Numbered from the stretch's first letter, positions 20,713 to 29,554 are shown. The stretch is DNA of 29,554 nucleotides from an uncultured Bacteroidales bacterium (GCA_946407715.1 CAMJPH010000024.1:1-29554), one strand, 5' to 3'. The notes: generated by a model not told the origin, from the letters alone. Made by a program: numbers and translations.

Positions 20713-21864
20713 TCATTTGTTTTTGTTCATCAGCATTTTTGTCTTTCGCATTTCTTTTCGGAGCAGCTCCATACGTTCCTTTAATTGTTCTTTGGTGGGA
20801 AGCATATCTTTGATTCGGATGTTGTTGTAAGTTGCCACACCTATAGGGGTCGTAATACCTTTGAACGACCACTGCACCTCCGTCTTGCTCATGTCAGAAC
20901 AAATAAGCAGGCCGATAGTCGGATTGTCATCAGGTGCCCTCAACAACTCGTCAACGGCATTGACATAGAAGTTCAGTTTGCCGGCAAATTCAGGCTCAAA
21001 GGGTTTGGCCTTCAACTCGCACGCGATAAAACATCGAAGGCGGATGTGGTAGAACAAGAGGTCTATCTTTCGTGAACGTCCACCGACAATGATTTCTTTC
21101 TGCTTGCCTATGAATGCGAATCCTGTTCCCATTTCAAGAAGGAGGTCCGTGACGTTTCGGGTAAGAGCCGCCTCCATTTCGTGCTCGTCATAAATCTCAT
21201 GTTCGACTGTGGCAAAACTGAAATCGTAGTTCTCTTTCAACACCTCCTGGACGAGTTTGCTCTGCAAGGCTGGCAAATGGTCACTAAAATTGTTGGCGAT
21301 TCTCCCTTGATGTTCGTAGAGGTTGGCTTTGATGCAATTGATGAGCGCATCGCGACCAAGACCTTGCTCAATGGTTTTGCCCATGTAGAACAGTGCTTCG
21401 TCTATGGACTTGCATTTTGTGATAATCTCAACATGGTGTCTCCATGGAACCAGTGCGAAAAGCAATGGGAATTCTGCACCAACTTGGTGCATTTTTTCCT
21501 CTTGTAATTCTCCACCGACCTGGCAGAGTTTTGCAGAATGTTGATTCTCAAGTTTTTGCATTTCTGCACCAAGCCGGTGCAGAAATGATTTCTCGTCTTC
21601 TGTAAAATAAAACAGATACCATTGTTTCATGTACCACAAGTTGCGAGTAGAAAAGCCTGATTCATTAGGGAACTCACGCCTCAAATCCAAGCTCACCTGC
21701 TCCACAACGCCACTGCCCCATCGTTCCTCCGCCTTCTTTTGCACAAGGTCGCGTCCCAACTGCCAGTTGAACAGCAGTTTTTCGGCATTCACCTTCACGG
21801 CAGCCTTTACCTGTGCCGAACGGTAGCACCTGCACGCCAGGGCACACAGTACGTTCAGAGCCAA
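20713..21864 (-). CDS. DUF1016 (YhcG-type) PD-(D/E)xK nuclease
   Basis: This 383-residue frame has an N-terminal DUF1016_N helical domain (about 15-160) with VNAEKLLFNWQLGRDLV and RWGSGVVEQVSLDLRREFP followed by GFSTRNLWYMKQWY. A C-terminal PD-(D/E)xK nuclease core (about 220-350) contains RKIDLLFYH and CFIACELKAKPF, giving the D...ExK catalytic set. Members are linked to mobile elements and DNA processing and are often found near restriction-modification or ORF6N genes. The start is unconvincing. The frame opens with TTG, its first 15 residues (MALNVLCALACRCYR) do not match the family, and the upstream DNA is GC-rich spacer. The true N-terminus may be lost or start further in. The protein has no signal peptide. 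Confidence 0.82.
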   Translation of the reverse strand: MALNVLCALACRCYRSAQVKAAVKVNAEKLLFNWQLGRDLVQKKAEERWGSGVVEQVSLDLRREFPNESGFSTRNLWYMKQWYLFYFTEDEKSFLHRLGAEMQKLENQHSAKLCQVGGELQEEKMHQVGAEFPLLFALVPWRHHVEIITKCKSIDEALFYMGKTIEQGLGRDALINCIKANLYEHQGRIANNFSDHLPALQSKLVQEVLKENYDFSFATVEHEIYDEHEMEAALTRNVTDLLLEMGTGFAFIGKQKEIIVGGRSRKIDLLFYHIRLRCFIACELKAKPFEPEFAGKLNFYVNAVDELLRAPDDNPTIGLLICSDMSKTEVQWSFKGITTPIGVATYNNIRIKDMLPTKEQLKERMELLRKEMRKTKMLMNKNK

Positions 21865-22266
21865 CCGCGTTCCCGCAATTGGTCGTGTACCGTTACTTCC
21901 ACCCTTCGCGAGCCGGAGATTCCGTTTGGCCGGTCAGTGTTTCCTTCCTTGTCAACGCAGTGTTTCCCGTTAGTGCCGTCCCTTTTCGTCACCACAGACT
22001 GGCCAAACGGAATGGTGTGCGCCGCCGGACGGGGTTAAGGGGAAAAGGCGGGCGGCGGGGAGGATGGTGCCGTGGCCGGATCCATTGCGGACGCCGCCCG
22101 ACTTTTCCCTTTGTTCCTCATGAAACGCTGCACCATTCCGCGAGACGCGCCAGCGTCGAGCGGAACCTCCTACCCGCGAGGGCACAAAAAACCGCTCCCG
22201 CAAACTTTTAAGGAGGAGTCTTTCATCCAATCTACCTTCTTGCAGGAACGGCTTGTGCGGGCATGT
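21865..22266. other. GC-rich non-coding stretch with a repeat element
   Basis: No supported gene is seen. It holds repeat copy B (21919-22013) and GC-rich sequence with a CCCGCGAGGGC palindrome-like motif near 22171-22181, also partly seen near 217-227 beside copy C. Frames here are shadows of repeat sequence. Confidence 0.6.
21919..22013 (+). repeat. Short inverted-repeat element, copy B
   Basis: ATTCCGTTTGGCC (21919-21931) and GGCCAAACGGAAT (22001-22013) are perfect 13-bp inverted repeats. Read in reverse, it aligns with copy A at both ends (GTTTGGCCAG.CTG inside one end, GACCGGCCAAACGGAATCTC at the other). Its left flank matches copy C. It lies just upstream of the ill-defined start of the DUF1016 gene. 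Confidence 0.65.
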
Positions 22267-22431
22267 CTATTCCTCTTCCCTCTTGAAACTCACCCCGTTT
22301 TCGGTCAGCCAGTTGTCAATCAGCTCGATACCATTCCCGCTGCCGAAGCGTTTTTTCATCTCCTCGAACAAAGCGGTGTTGTTCTCGCAGTTCAACAATC
22401 GACGCACAGCGAGCGTGTTTAAAATTGGCAT
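22267..22431 (-). CDS. Small hypothetical protein (54 residues)
   Basis: The frame starts at an ATG at 22431 and ends at TAG. It encodes MPILNTLAVRRLLNCENNTA, then LFEEMKKRFGSGNGIELIDN and a WLTENGVSFKREEE tail. The composition is normal for a globular helical miniprotein, with regular codon use in an otherwise non-coding area. It begins 66 bp after the unknown gene at 22498-23949 and could be its co-transcribed partner. No equivalent is seen beside the broken paralogue at 573-1787. No family is recognised. Confidence 0.5.
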   Translation of the reverse strand: MPILNTLAVRRLLNCENNTALFEEMKKRFGSGNGIELIDNWLTENGVSFKREEE

Positions 22432-22497
22432 ATCGTTAAATTTTTAGTGATAAATAACTTTTGACGCGGCAAAGTCACGAAATTTGACGGCAAACAC

Positions 22498-23949
22498 TCA
22501 AATTCCCCTCCTGTCAATGCTGTACCAACCGAGGTCAAAATCGTCTATGTCGAGATCGATGCCGTAACGCGGGTTGCCGTATCGGTCTTTGTCCATTATT
22601 TCAATGCTATAGCACTTGCCGTAGTTTTTCTTAAGTTCATCGGTGTTATAGAGCTGGCCGAACCATTTGCGTATGAGAGAACCTGCATTGAAGAACGTGT
22701 TTGACTGGGAACTCTTCTTAAACCAAGATTCAAGGTCGAATGGTTTCTTGCCGCTGGAGTACTCATGGATTTTCCGCAACTCATCAGCATAGTCTTCCAT
22801 CTCCTTTTGCGACAGATACGGGGAGACCTTGCTGTCCATGTTCGCACGCTCAATCTGCCGCAAAAAGAAGATATATAAAGTTTTGGCTTCACTACGTCCA
22901 AAAGAGATTTTTTTTGTCTTATGACCAGGGAGTTCTATGCTTAAATTATCGTGCTCCATCAGTAAGGGGTAAGGTTTTCTCAGTTTGTCCTTGTCAATCT
23001 GCCTTTTCAGCTCCCGTTCCAGCAAATCCGCAGCAAGGAAATTGTCTCCCTTGGTGAACTGGTCGATCCAGTCGGCGAGTTTGGCAAGCCGTTCCTGCTG
23101 GCCATCGCCTCCTGTATCATCCGTCGAAGAATCATCTGTCGAACTCTGCGATGAGGTTTTGTCACCGTTCCGCTCATTCATGATGACGGTCAAATTCACC
23201 ATAAAATCTTTCAGGAAGCCAATGTAAGGGTATTCGTCCTTGTTGTCTTTCAGCTGTTTGAGCAGCGTTTGGACATCGCGGCGCAGTTCGGTCATCCGGA
23301 TGGCATAGTCGTGGTCGTGGCAGAACTGCTTCATCACAGTAAAGTCATAGTTATGGAGGTAGTCGCTCACTTTGTCGTGGATGGCCTTGAACTTCGGGCT
23401 GAGGTGGGCGAGGTGCTGGAACGAGCAATCGGGCTGGTCGATCAACAACGCCAGCAGGTCGATGTATTCCTCGTCGGTAAGGTCTGCCGTGGCCGGGAAC
23501 AGCCGTCCGTTCGCGTCGCCTTTCCAGTCGAAGAGGTGGATATCGAAATGGTACAAATAGCAGTAGTCGTCCAGGTCGATGTTGGTGAAAACATTGTCAT
23601 CCGGCCATGGTTGCGGTAGATTTTCGATGTCATAGCCGATTTCACAAACGCGATCTCTGAACTCATCAGCACGGTCTTCATCGTCTTTCAGTTCAGGATC
23701 GTTGCGGATTTCCTCCTTCAGGGCTTGCACGCGGGCAACGATGTCGTCGGCGAGCGGGATGAAGAATTCGTCCTCATAGCCGGTTTCTGTTTCTACGGTG
23801 TAGCAGTGGTAGCATTTGTTCCGTTTCTTGCTTTGCAGGAATTCCGCCGCCTTCCGCTGGCGCCACTCGTGGTATTCGTCGCTTCTTTTTCTGTATTCAG
23901 CCAAGATTTCTTCATCGCTGAACTCTTTGTCTTTGATTATTATTGACAT
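22498..23949 (-). CDS. Unknown protein sharing a C-terminal module with the gene at 573-1787
   Basis: This 483-residue soluble, acidic protein has a charged helical N-terminus (FSDEEILAEYRKRSDEYHEW), a KCYHCY cysteine pair near residue 45, and a middle region with FDIHLFDWKGDANGRLFPAT. A low-complexity spacer (SSQSSTDDSSTDD, about 268-280) marks a domain border. After it comes a module (about 285-483) with LADWIDQF, SFGRSEAKTLYIFFLRQIERA, DYADELRKIHEYS and KCYSIEIMDKDRYGNPRYG. The same module, with an unrelated N-terminus, occurs in the gene at 573-1787. Modular proteins with a constant C-terminus and variable N-terminus suggest a polymorphic family, but no enzymatic motif is seen. A promoter box lies at 23986-23993. 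Function is unknown. Confidence 0.8.
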   Translation of the reverse strand: MSIIIKDKEFSDEEILAEYRKRSDEYHEWRQRKAAEFLQSKKRNKCYHCYTVETETGYEDEFFIPLADDIVARVQALKEEIRNDPELKDDEDRADEFRDRVCEIGYDIENLPQPWPDDNVFTNIDLDDYCYLYHFDIHLFDWKGDANGRLFPATADLTDEEYIDLLALLIDQPDCSFQHLAHLSPKFKAIHDKVSDYLHNYDFTVMKQFCHDHDYAIRMTELRRDVQTLLKQLKDNKDEYPYIGFLKDFMVNLTVIMNERNGDKTSSQSSTDDSSTDDTGGDGQQERLAKLADWIDQFTKGDNFLAADLLERELKRQIDKDKLRKPYPLLMEHDNLSIELPGHKTKKISFGRSEAKTLYIFFLRQIERANMDSKVSPYLSQKEMEDYADELRKIHEYSSGKKPFDLESWFKKSSQSNTFFNAGSLIRKWFGQLYNTDELKKNYGKCYSIEIMDKDRYGNPRYGIDLDIDDFDLGWYSIDRRGI

Positions 23950-23985
23950 ACTTTTAGGGTTTATGATGAAAGTTTTTTTTCACTG

Positions 23986-23993
23986 CAAAAATA
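23986..23993 (-). promoter_or_regulatory. TATTTTTG promoter box for 22498-23949
   Basis: On the minus strand TATTTTTG fits TAnnTTTG and lies 36 nt upstream of the ATG at 23949. A TTTG lies 10 nt further upstream, too close for a standard -33 element. Confidence 0.5.
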
Positions 23994-24034
23994 GGAAGAT
24001 AATCAAAGTGAGGGCAAAATTTGCGAGTAGCAAC

Positions 24035-24069
24035 AAATAAAAAGCCGCCAACTTTCACCAGTCAGCGGC
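24035..24069 (-). terminator. Rho-independent terminator of the AddAB-like operon
   Basis: Read on the minus strand, GCCGCTGACT and AGTTGGCGGC form a 10-bp stem (two G-U pairs) around a 6-nt loop. The run TTTTTATTT follows. It starts 34 bp after the TGA of the helicase gene (24104), as expected for the end of the operon. Confidence 0.85.
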
Positions 24070-24103
24070 CTTAACGCTCAATAACAACATGTCTTAGCGT
24101 GTG

Positions 24104-27100
24104 TCAGAATATCAGCTCCACCAAATATCCCAACACGGAGTAATAAATCAGCTTTGTCTTGACTTTGATTCCGGCAGCCACCAATGCCTCTTCGTATGCC
24201 TTGAGCTGTGCTGCATAGTGACCAACGTATTCCTTATTTGTCTTACTCAAGGCATTGCTCATCACACCGGGGTAATTCTTGAAGTCAATGAGAACGCACT
24301 CGGTTTCAGCCGTGAACCACAACAAGTCTATCTCGCCAGCGATGACCTGTCCGTCATTGTCGTGACGGAATGGCACTTCATGCTCCACCTTGGCGGCTTT
24401 TCCATACTGGTTTTCCAAATATTGGTAAAGTTCAGCTATGGAATCGATGATGCCTTCCACATCCGGCAACATCCTACCCATACCATAGGCATCCACTATC
24501 TGTTGAGCCTTGCTGATCATCTCTCGTCTGTCGGCCTCGGGGAGGTAGATGGCAAAGACATTGTGAATGCAGGTGCCCATAACATCGTATTCGTCACCGG
24601 AGCCAACTTTGATGGGACGAGGCTCTTGATTCTGAACAGGATAAAGCACCTGTGGTTTCACCTGATTGGCCAATACATCATCCACCAACTTGCTTGGAGA
24701 AAGATATTTCACATCAAAAACCGGGGATGACAGATTATCCTTGCGACAGTAATAATCCGTCGGTTCTGGTTTGCTCACATATTTCCCATCATCAACCACC
24801 TGCACAAACTTCGACAGTTCTATGCCTGTTCCGTTGCCCCAAACGGCTCTGTAGTCGGCAGAGCCACTAATATCCGGTTGAATGCCACATTCGAGTAGCC
24901 ATTGCATCTTTTTCCCTTCTAACGAAGTGGTGATGAGATAGTCGCGCGCCCGCGTGACACCAACGTATAATAGGCGCTGTGATTCATAAGACAATCTGCT
25001 TGCATAGTTTTTGTAAGTGTTTAACGTATCAATATCATCCATCATATCTTCGGGCAAATTGCTTTGGGATGATGAAAAGAAAGAGGGAAGACAAGTGAGA
25101 TAATAATCGGAATAGAGTTGGCCAGCCGAGGGATCGGTTGTTCTCACATAATTGACTCCGAAGACAAAGCGTTTTTTCAGTTTCTTCACGTTCAGCGAAT
25201 CATCATCCAAAGAGCAGAGAATAACGATGTTCCATTGAAGCCCTTTTGAGCGGTGGTAGGTCAACACATGGACGCCTTCACGGAAGAAACCTTCCTTGAC
25301 AACAACACCTTCTTCGTCAAGATGTTCAAGATAATGCTCTATAGAGGATGCTTGTCCCAAAGCGATGGCGTTGTCGTCGAAAGTCTTAGCATCTTCTATT
25401 ACGGCCTGCAGGGTGCGTTGGCGTTTCGCGGCTTTGCCCCATTTCTGGCAACGGTTGAGAATATCCAGCTCAACGACCAACGTCTTCACAATATCAGTCA
25501 CAGGGAGTGTTTTCAACCTGTCTTTCAAAGCCGTCAACTTTTCGAAATCGGTTGAATCCAACACTTTCTGTTTGTCTTCTATCACCTCGGTGGTGTTCGT
25601 ACCGAAGAGCAGATGGGCGATTTCGGCCTTGAGAAGCGGAGAGTCATCAATCATGTAGTTGAGAAGCAGCCGCACAAGCCGCAATTCCTTGCAGTTGACA
25701 TCTACAGTACTCTCCATTACTACAGGAATATCCTTGGCTTGCAGAGCACTCGTAATGGCATCGACATCCGCATTGCTTCTTGCCAAAACAGCGATATCCG
25801 AATATTGGGCGGGACGGGGTTCACCATTGTTTTTGTCAATGACATATTGGATATCGCTTTTACCGTCCACAATATCACGTATCTGACGTGCGATGGAATT
25901 GAAGAGTTTCTCTTTGCTGGCCGTAGCTCTTTGTTTTCCTGGGTCGAGTGTTTTTTTCTGTTCCCAATGCCAGAGTGCAGGAACATTGTTGGGCAATAAT
26001 TCTTTCCTATGGGCTGTAAGCACAACCATGTCAGGGTCCAAATTGTCAAACACCTTGGTAAAAACAGCCGAAGTAGTGTCCACCAAAGGCTTCACCGAGC
26101 GGCGCGACTCTTTCAACGTGTCGAAGTCCATACCCGGGACTTTGTTTTTTGTATCATTGACAATTTTGTCCGTCAAGGCCTGCACCAGCACCGTGTCGCA
26201 GCCGCGGAAACCGTAGATGGCCTGTTTGGGGTCGCCCACCCAGTAGCTGTGTTCCACCAAATCCGACAACATGTCGAAAATCTGAATTTGCTTTGGGTTG
26301 GAGTCTTGGAACTCATCCACAAAGACATATTTCACTGACTGCGAGATATCTGCCTGAACCTCCTTGTCCTGCAACAGTTGGATAAACTTGCTCTCCATGT
26401 CGTTGAATTCAATCAAGCCGTGTTCCTCCTTGAACTGTTCGAACAACTTGGACCAATCGCGTGCTATCTTGAAGATGCATTCAATGCAGTTGTAGTACAT
26501 TGTACGCATGTCGTTTTCGCTCTTGGTCGGGTTTTGCATAAAGGAAAAACGTCCATTGGCTCCTAATAGCAATCGAGCCATTTCAAGAGATTTGTTCTCG
26601 GAAACTGTCAGGTCGTTGATGCCAAAGGCGTCGGCCGTTTCCACTATGTCCTGAACCAAGGGTTTCCAGAAATTATAGTTATATTTGGTTGACTTATTTT
26701 GTTTGATGCCAAAAGTATCGGCAAAATCTCTGAAAGTGGCAATATCAGCGTCTGTGACAACTTTAGTTAATGTACGGTTGAGGTATCCTATTTTGGATTC
26801 ACCAGTGATGGTTTCGACCGAAGCGCTCAGCCCCAGTTTGTACCAATATTTTTTGATATATTGCAAGCCGATGGAATGTACTGTTCCGATGGCTGCGGAA
26901 TCCAGTTCCGCCGCCTCGGAAAACAATTTATGCTGCAGGAATTTCTCTCGAGCGTTTTTCTTCAAGTCGGCAGCGGCATCGGTGGTGAATGTGGATGCGA
27001 TGATCTGCGACGGGGTGCAGAGTTTATTTTCGACCTTGTTAACCATTACTTCGGTAAGGCGGTAGGTCTTGCCCGAACCGGCTCCGGCGTTGATATAGGT

Positions 27101-27112
27101 AATGTTTTTCAT
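24104..27112 (-). CDS. addA: AddA/RecB-like UvrD-family helicase with C-terminal nuclease
   Basis: This 1002-residue superfamily 1 helicase has Walker A NAGAGSGKT ending at residue 15, the DExx box VFVDEFQD (263-270), GDPKQAIYGFRG (293-304), a TYHRSKGLQW motif and motif VI LLYVGVTRARDYL. A RecB-type nuclease domain closes the protein: GEIDLL (926-931), VLIDFK (D943, K945) and QLKAY (969-973). The pair with the upstream AddB-like gene would resect double-strand DNA ends to feed RecA-dependent repair. The start codon overlaps the upstream stop by one base (TAATG), showing translational coupling. A strong terminator follows the gene. It is somewhat shorter than Firmicutes AddA (about 1200 residues), which is common for Bacteroidota homologues. 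Confidence 0.88.
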   Translation of the reverse strand: MKNITYINAGAGSGKTYRLTEVMVNKVENKLCTPSQIIASTFTTDAAADLKKNAREKFLQHKLFSEAAELDSAAIGTVHSIGLQYIKKYWYKLGLSASVETITGESKIGYLNRTLTKVVTDADIATFRDFADTFGIKQNKSTKYNYNFWKPLVQDIVETADAFGINDLTVSENKSLEMARLLLGANGRFSFMQNPTKSENDMRTMYYNCIECIFKIARDWSKLFEQFKEEHGLIEFNDMESKFIQLLQDKEVQADISQSVKYVFVDEFQDSNPKQIQIFDMLSDLVEHSYWVGDPKQAIYGFRGCDTVLVQALTDKIVNDTKNKVPGMDFDTLKESRRSVKPLVDTTSAVFTKVFDNLDPDMVVLTAHRKELLPNNVPALWHWEQKKTLDPGKQRATASKEKLFNSIARQIRDIVDGKSDIQYVIDKNNGEPRPAQYSDIAVLARSNADVDAITSALQAKDIPVVMESTVDVNCKELRLVRLLLNYMIDDSPLLKAEIAHLLFGTNTTEVIEDKQKVLDSTDFEKLTALKDRLKTLPVTDIVKTLVVELDILNRCQKWGKAAKRQRTLQAVIEDAKTFDDNAIALGQASSIEHYLEHLDEEGVVVKEGFFREGVHVLTYHRSKGLQWNIVILCSLDDDSLNVKKLKKRFVFGVNYVRTTDPSAGQLYSDYYLTCLPSFFSSSQSNLPEDMMDDIDTLNTYKNYASRLSYESQRLLYVGVTRARDYLITTSLEGKKMQWLLECGIQPDISGSADYRAVWGNGTGIELSKFVQVVDDGKYVSKPEPTDYYCRKDNLSSPVFDVKYLSPSKLVDDVLANQVKPQVLYPVQNQEPRPIKVGSGDEYDVMGTCIHNVFAIYLPEADRREMISKAQQIVDAYGMGRMLPDVEGIIDSIAELYQYLENQYGKAAKVEHEVPFRHDNDGQVIAGEIDLLWFTAETECVLIDFKNYPGVMSNALSKTNKEYVGHYAAQLKAYEEALVAAGIKVKTKLIYYSVLGYLVELIF

Positions 27113-29554
27113 TATTCAAGTCCTCCTTTCAATACGATGTTTTTATTGCCATAACCAGTGGATTTTAGAGTGTTATCATTGTAGTCGCCTCTAAGTGGAT
27201 AGAGTTGCTTGCTTGCAGAGTCTTTCACATATTGCAAGTTGGCGAGTTCAAGCTTCTCTCCTTCTTCTATAATGCCAGATTTTATTTGCTTTATTCTATA
27301 AGAATAGGAATTAGTGGCCAACTTCATCAAATCGGCGTTGTTTTCTGGAACGACTACCTCTATATATTTGTGCTTTAGATTGGTGTAAACGGTGTAGAGG
27401 GTGTGTCGAGGCAATGCATAGTAGCCCATAAAACAGACCTTGTGTTTGTCATTATTGTCTTCCAGATATTTTTCCACTACAGCCTTGTAAACCGCCAATT
27501 GCAACGCATCGTTTTGTACGAGTTTCTTTTGGTATGTTGTGCTCTCGTTCCATTTGAAATCGATAATCACATAATCACCGCTGTTGTCGGTAAGTACATA
27601 GTCGATGCGGGCGTTCATTTTCCCTATCGTAGGCACATCGGCTTCGTAATATTGTTCCGCCCCAACAATGGTCAGATGGTTTTGGTCTATGATATCAAGT
27701 AAGATGCCGACACTTTTTTTCAAAAGACTCTTGAAACGCTTGAATTCCAATTCATTTTCTTCTAAAAGCAGTATGGCTCCCTGTGTTTCGGCCAAAAGGT
27801 TGATTTGCGTTTCAAAATCAGTGACATGCAGTTTTTTCATATTCGCTATCACACCTTTTTCGTTTTCCGTCAACGTTTCCATGTAAGCGTGGGCCACGTT
27901 GCCTTTCACGGTATCCATGTCGGCCATAGCCGCCGTGCCATATTGGTGCAGGCCAAGAATATAATCCATTACATAGTCGAATGGCCTTTGGATGAGTTCG
28001 TCGAGGCTGCTGTAGCTTTCCATCTCCCGTTTGAGACCACCTTTTTCTTTTTCCGTATCAAGCAACTTAAACACAGAAGAATCTACTTTGTACTCCTCTT
28101 GCTTGGTGGAAGCGGCCATCACTTTGTTTTGTTCCCATCCTTTCAGGTCGGGAGTTTCGGGTTTTATATTGAGTTTTTCTGTGAGTCGCAACTCCGTGGC
28201 GACAGGGTCTTCAACAGGGACCGAGCCTCCGATGATGTCGCATTCGAGCAGGAAAATCTGCTTCTTCACTTTCGACAAAACGCCTAACATAACCTCGCGT
28301 CGGGCTTTTAGCACTGTTTCCCGGCTGGACACCTCAATACCGTTTTGTTCAAGAATGGATATTTCGTTAGGACTAAGAAATTCAAGGTCGTACCTGAAGT
28401 TGTACTCTGGAGTGGTGCATGCCCAGTAAAGGGTGTCGGGGGCGGTTTGGATGTCGGCAACGGAGTGCGTAACGTTGATGCAACCTACCCGAGCCGGCTG
28501 GTTGAGCAATGTTACAGGTCGTGTAATTTGCGAAGTCCACAGCAAAAGATCGCTGGTGTTAATTACATCAGGCTCATCTTCTAGAATCAAATTCATTGTA
28601 TCGCAGTTATCGGCCACCGCATTGAACTGCAGGGCTTTGTTCTCGTCGAACAGATTCTTTTTTGCCCATTTTTTCATAGCATCGAGAAAATCCACAACAA
28701 TTTTCTTCTTCACGGTGTGCTTGTCGCCAATTTCTTCAACCTTTGTCCATTGATTGATGAACAACAAAGCAGTGGCTCTTTGGGGCGATTTGGAAATATC
28801 CTTACCTTCGTGGTCGTACACCGCTTCATTGATAAGCGTATTCCACGCTGTACCAATGCCGTTGTCTTCCAGCAATTGATCAAAAAGAACACGGCGTAGC
28901 GACGGGTAATAGTTTGTTCCATCCTTCTTATTAGTTCGTTTCACGCATATCGAGGCGAGAGGCGTTGACGGCAGTTGCAGGTATGCCAACAACGTGTTGA
29001 GGTTGAGGGGTTTGTTGAACAGTTGGAGTCCTAATGTAAAAATCTGCATCACAGCACCTATGGCATTGCTTTCGTCACCGAACTGGGGCTTTCCCTCCAA
29101 CGAGATGTTGAGATTCAGAATGGAGGCATCGTCGCAAACCACCACATCGTTGTCGCCCAACTTCTGCTGTGCCAGCCATTCGGCCATCTCGAGGTCGTTT
29201 TTGAACGACAAGACTTGGGCTTTTTGGGGCAAATTGTCAGCAATGTCCATCGGAGCGTAGCTAATTGTACAGCCGTTTTTTTCCATATTTTCAAACAGTT
29301 GCCTATACAACGGTTCCAAGTGTTCCTTCTTACAAGCCACATCGATGATGTCGGTTTTGTCCAAAAGAGAAGTATTTTGTGAAAGTTCCAGAAGGGCGCG
29401 CCAACGGTCGGCTTCGCCTTTTTCGGTGAAAAACTTTTCCACAGCAGCCAGTCCGTCGAGACGTCTACTGCCCGTAATAGTCTTGTTCCAACCTGCTTGC
29501 ACAAGGGCATCGCGCCAGCCTAACACAACGTAGGCCGTCCTGATTTTGTCTTTG
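27112..29554 (-). CDS. addB: AddB-like PD-(D/E)xK nuclease, 5' end outside the window
   Basis: The frame is open to the window edge (reading KDKIRTAYVVLGW before the GTG at 29526), so at least 813 residues are visible and the start lies outside. The N-terminal helicase-like part is missing or degenerate; no Walker A is visible in the part present. The C-terminal nuclease region carries ARIDYVLTDNSGDYVIIDFK and LQLAVYK, equal to the D...DxK...QxxxY set of the RecB nuclease family. The clustered C-terminal cysteines that hold the iron-sulfur cluster in Bacillus AddB are not seen. It is directly followed by, and translationally coupled to, the AddA-like helicase. I name it by this pairing; a generic PD-(D/E)xK nuclease label would also be fair. 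Confidence 0.75.
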   Translation of the reverse strand, partial: KDKIRTAYVVLGWRDALVQAGWNKTITGSRRLDGLAAVEKFFTEKGEADRWRALLELSQNTSLLDKTDIIDVACKKEHLEPLYRQLFENMEKNGCTISYAPMDIADNLPQKAQVLSFKNDLEMAEWLAQQKLGDNDVVVCDDASILNLNISLEGKPQFGDESNAIGAVMQIFTLGLQLFNKPLNLNTLLAYLQLPSTPLASICVKRTNKKDGTNYYPSLRRVLFDQLLEDNGIGTAWNTLINEAVYDHEGKDISKSPQRATALLFINQWTKVEEIGDKHTVKKKIVVDFLDAMKKWAKKNLFDENKALQFNAVADNCDTMNLILEDEPDVINTSDLLLWTSQITRPVTLLNQPARVGCINVTHSVADIQTAPDTLYWACTTPEYNFRYDLEFLSPNEISILEQNGIEVSSRETVLKARREVMLGVLSKVKKQIFLLECDIIGGSVPVEDPVATELRLTEKLNIKPETPDLKGWEQNKVMAASTKQEEYKVDSSVFKLLDTEKEKGGLKREMESYSSLDELIQRPFDYVMDYILGLHQYGTAAMADMDTVKGNVAHAYMETLTENEKGVIANMKKLHVTDFETQINLLAETQGAILLLEENELEFKRFKSLLKKSVGILLDIIDQNHLTIVGAEQYYEADVPTIGKMNARIDYVLTDNSGDYVIIDFKWNESTTYQKKLVQNDALQLAVYKAVVEKYLEDNNDKHKVCFMGYYALPRHTLYTVYTNLKHKYIEVVVPENNADLMKLATNSYSYRIKQIKSGIIEEGEKLELANLQYVKDSASKQLYPLRGDYNDNTLKSTGYGNKNIVLKGGLE

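Overview
The window looks like an accessory region of a Bacteroidales-type (Bacteroidota) chromosome. The support is TAnnTTTG promoter boxes (mostly TATCTTTG), mostly weak Shine-Dalgarno sites, and family content typical of that phylum: a BspA-like LRR protein, a DUF4143 ATPase, ORF6N and DUF1016 genes, and an AddAB-like pair without an obvious AddB iron-sulfur cluster. Base composition is mosaic: the rtcB-prfH pair is strikingly GC-rich, while 9-12 kb is AT-rich.

Layout. 1-2451: two short inverted-repeat elements, a gene broken by an in-frame amber codon (573-1787, minus), and a long intergenic stretch with a promoter, a nine-codon ORF and an 11-bp perfect dyad. 2452-4479 (plus): rtcB and prfH, a ribosome rescue and rRNA repair pair, flanked by AT-rich microsatellites. 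4582-5949 (minus): an AAA ATPase (DUF4143) preceded by three repeats. 6111-13537 (minus): an accessory cluster with a HExxH metalloprotease-like protein, a truncated paralogue of it, a cytosolic LRR protein and several unknown proteins, headed by a 31-bp dyad. 13797-20069 (minus): a compact seven-gene operon. 20244-22431: decayed ORF6N, DUF1016 nuclease, repeat element and a small ORF. 22498-23949: an unknown protein sharing its C-terminal module with the broken gene at the left end. 24104-29554: an AddA-like helicase-nuclease and an AddB-like nuclease, cut by the window edge.

The most interesting part is the 13797-20069 operon. In transcription order it encodes a JAMM/JAB peptidase fused to an E2-like domain, a stand-alone E2-like protein, a 57-residue disordered-looking protein, an E1-like ThiF adenylyltransferase, a small membrane-anchored repeat protein, a ClpB-type Hsp100 ATPase with a changed pore loop, and a TerB-like protein. 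E1, E2 and JAB together are the parts of a ubiquitin-like conjugation and deconjugation cycle. No CD-NTase is present, so this is not a type II CBASS, and I see no beta-grasp ubiquitin-like gene. The two small proteins share a TGEF-containing motif and are candidate modifiers or substrates. Tight spacing suggests that the unfoldase and TerB protein act with the conjugation enzymes. Functions assigned to this operon are inferred from motifs and gene order only.
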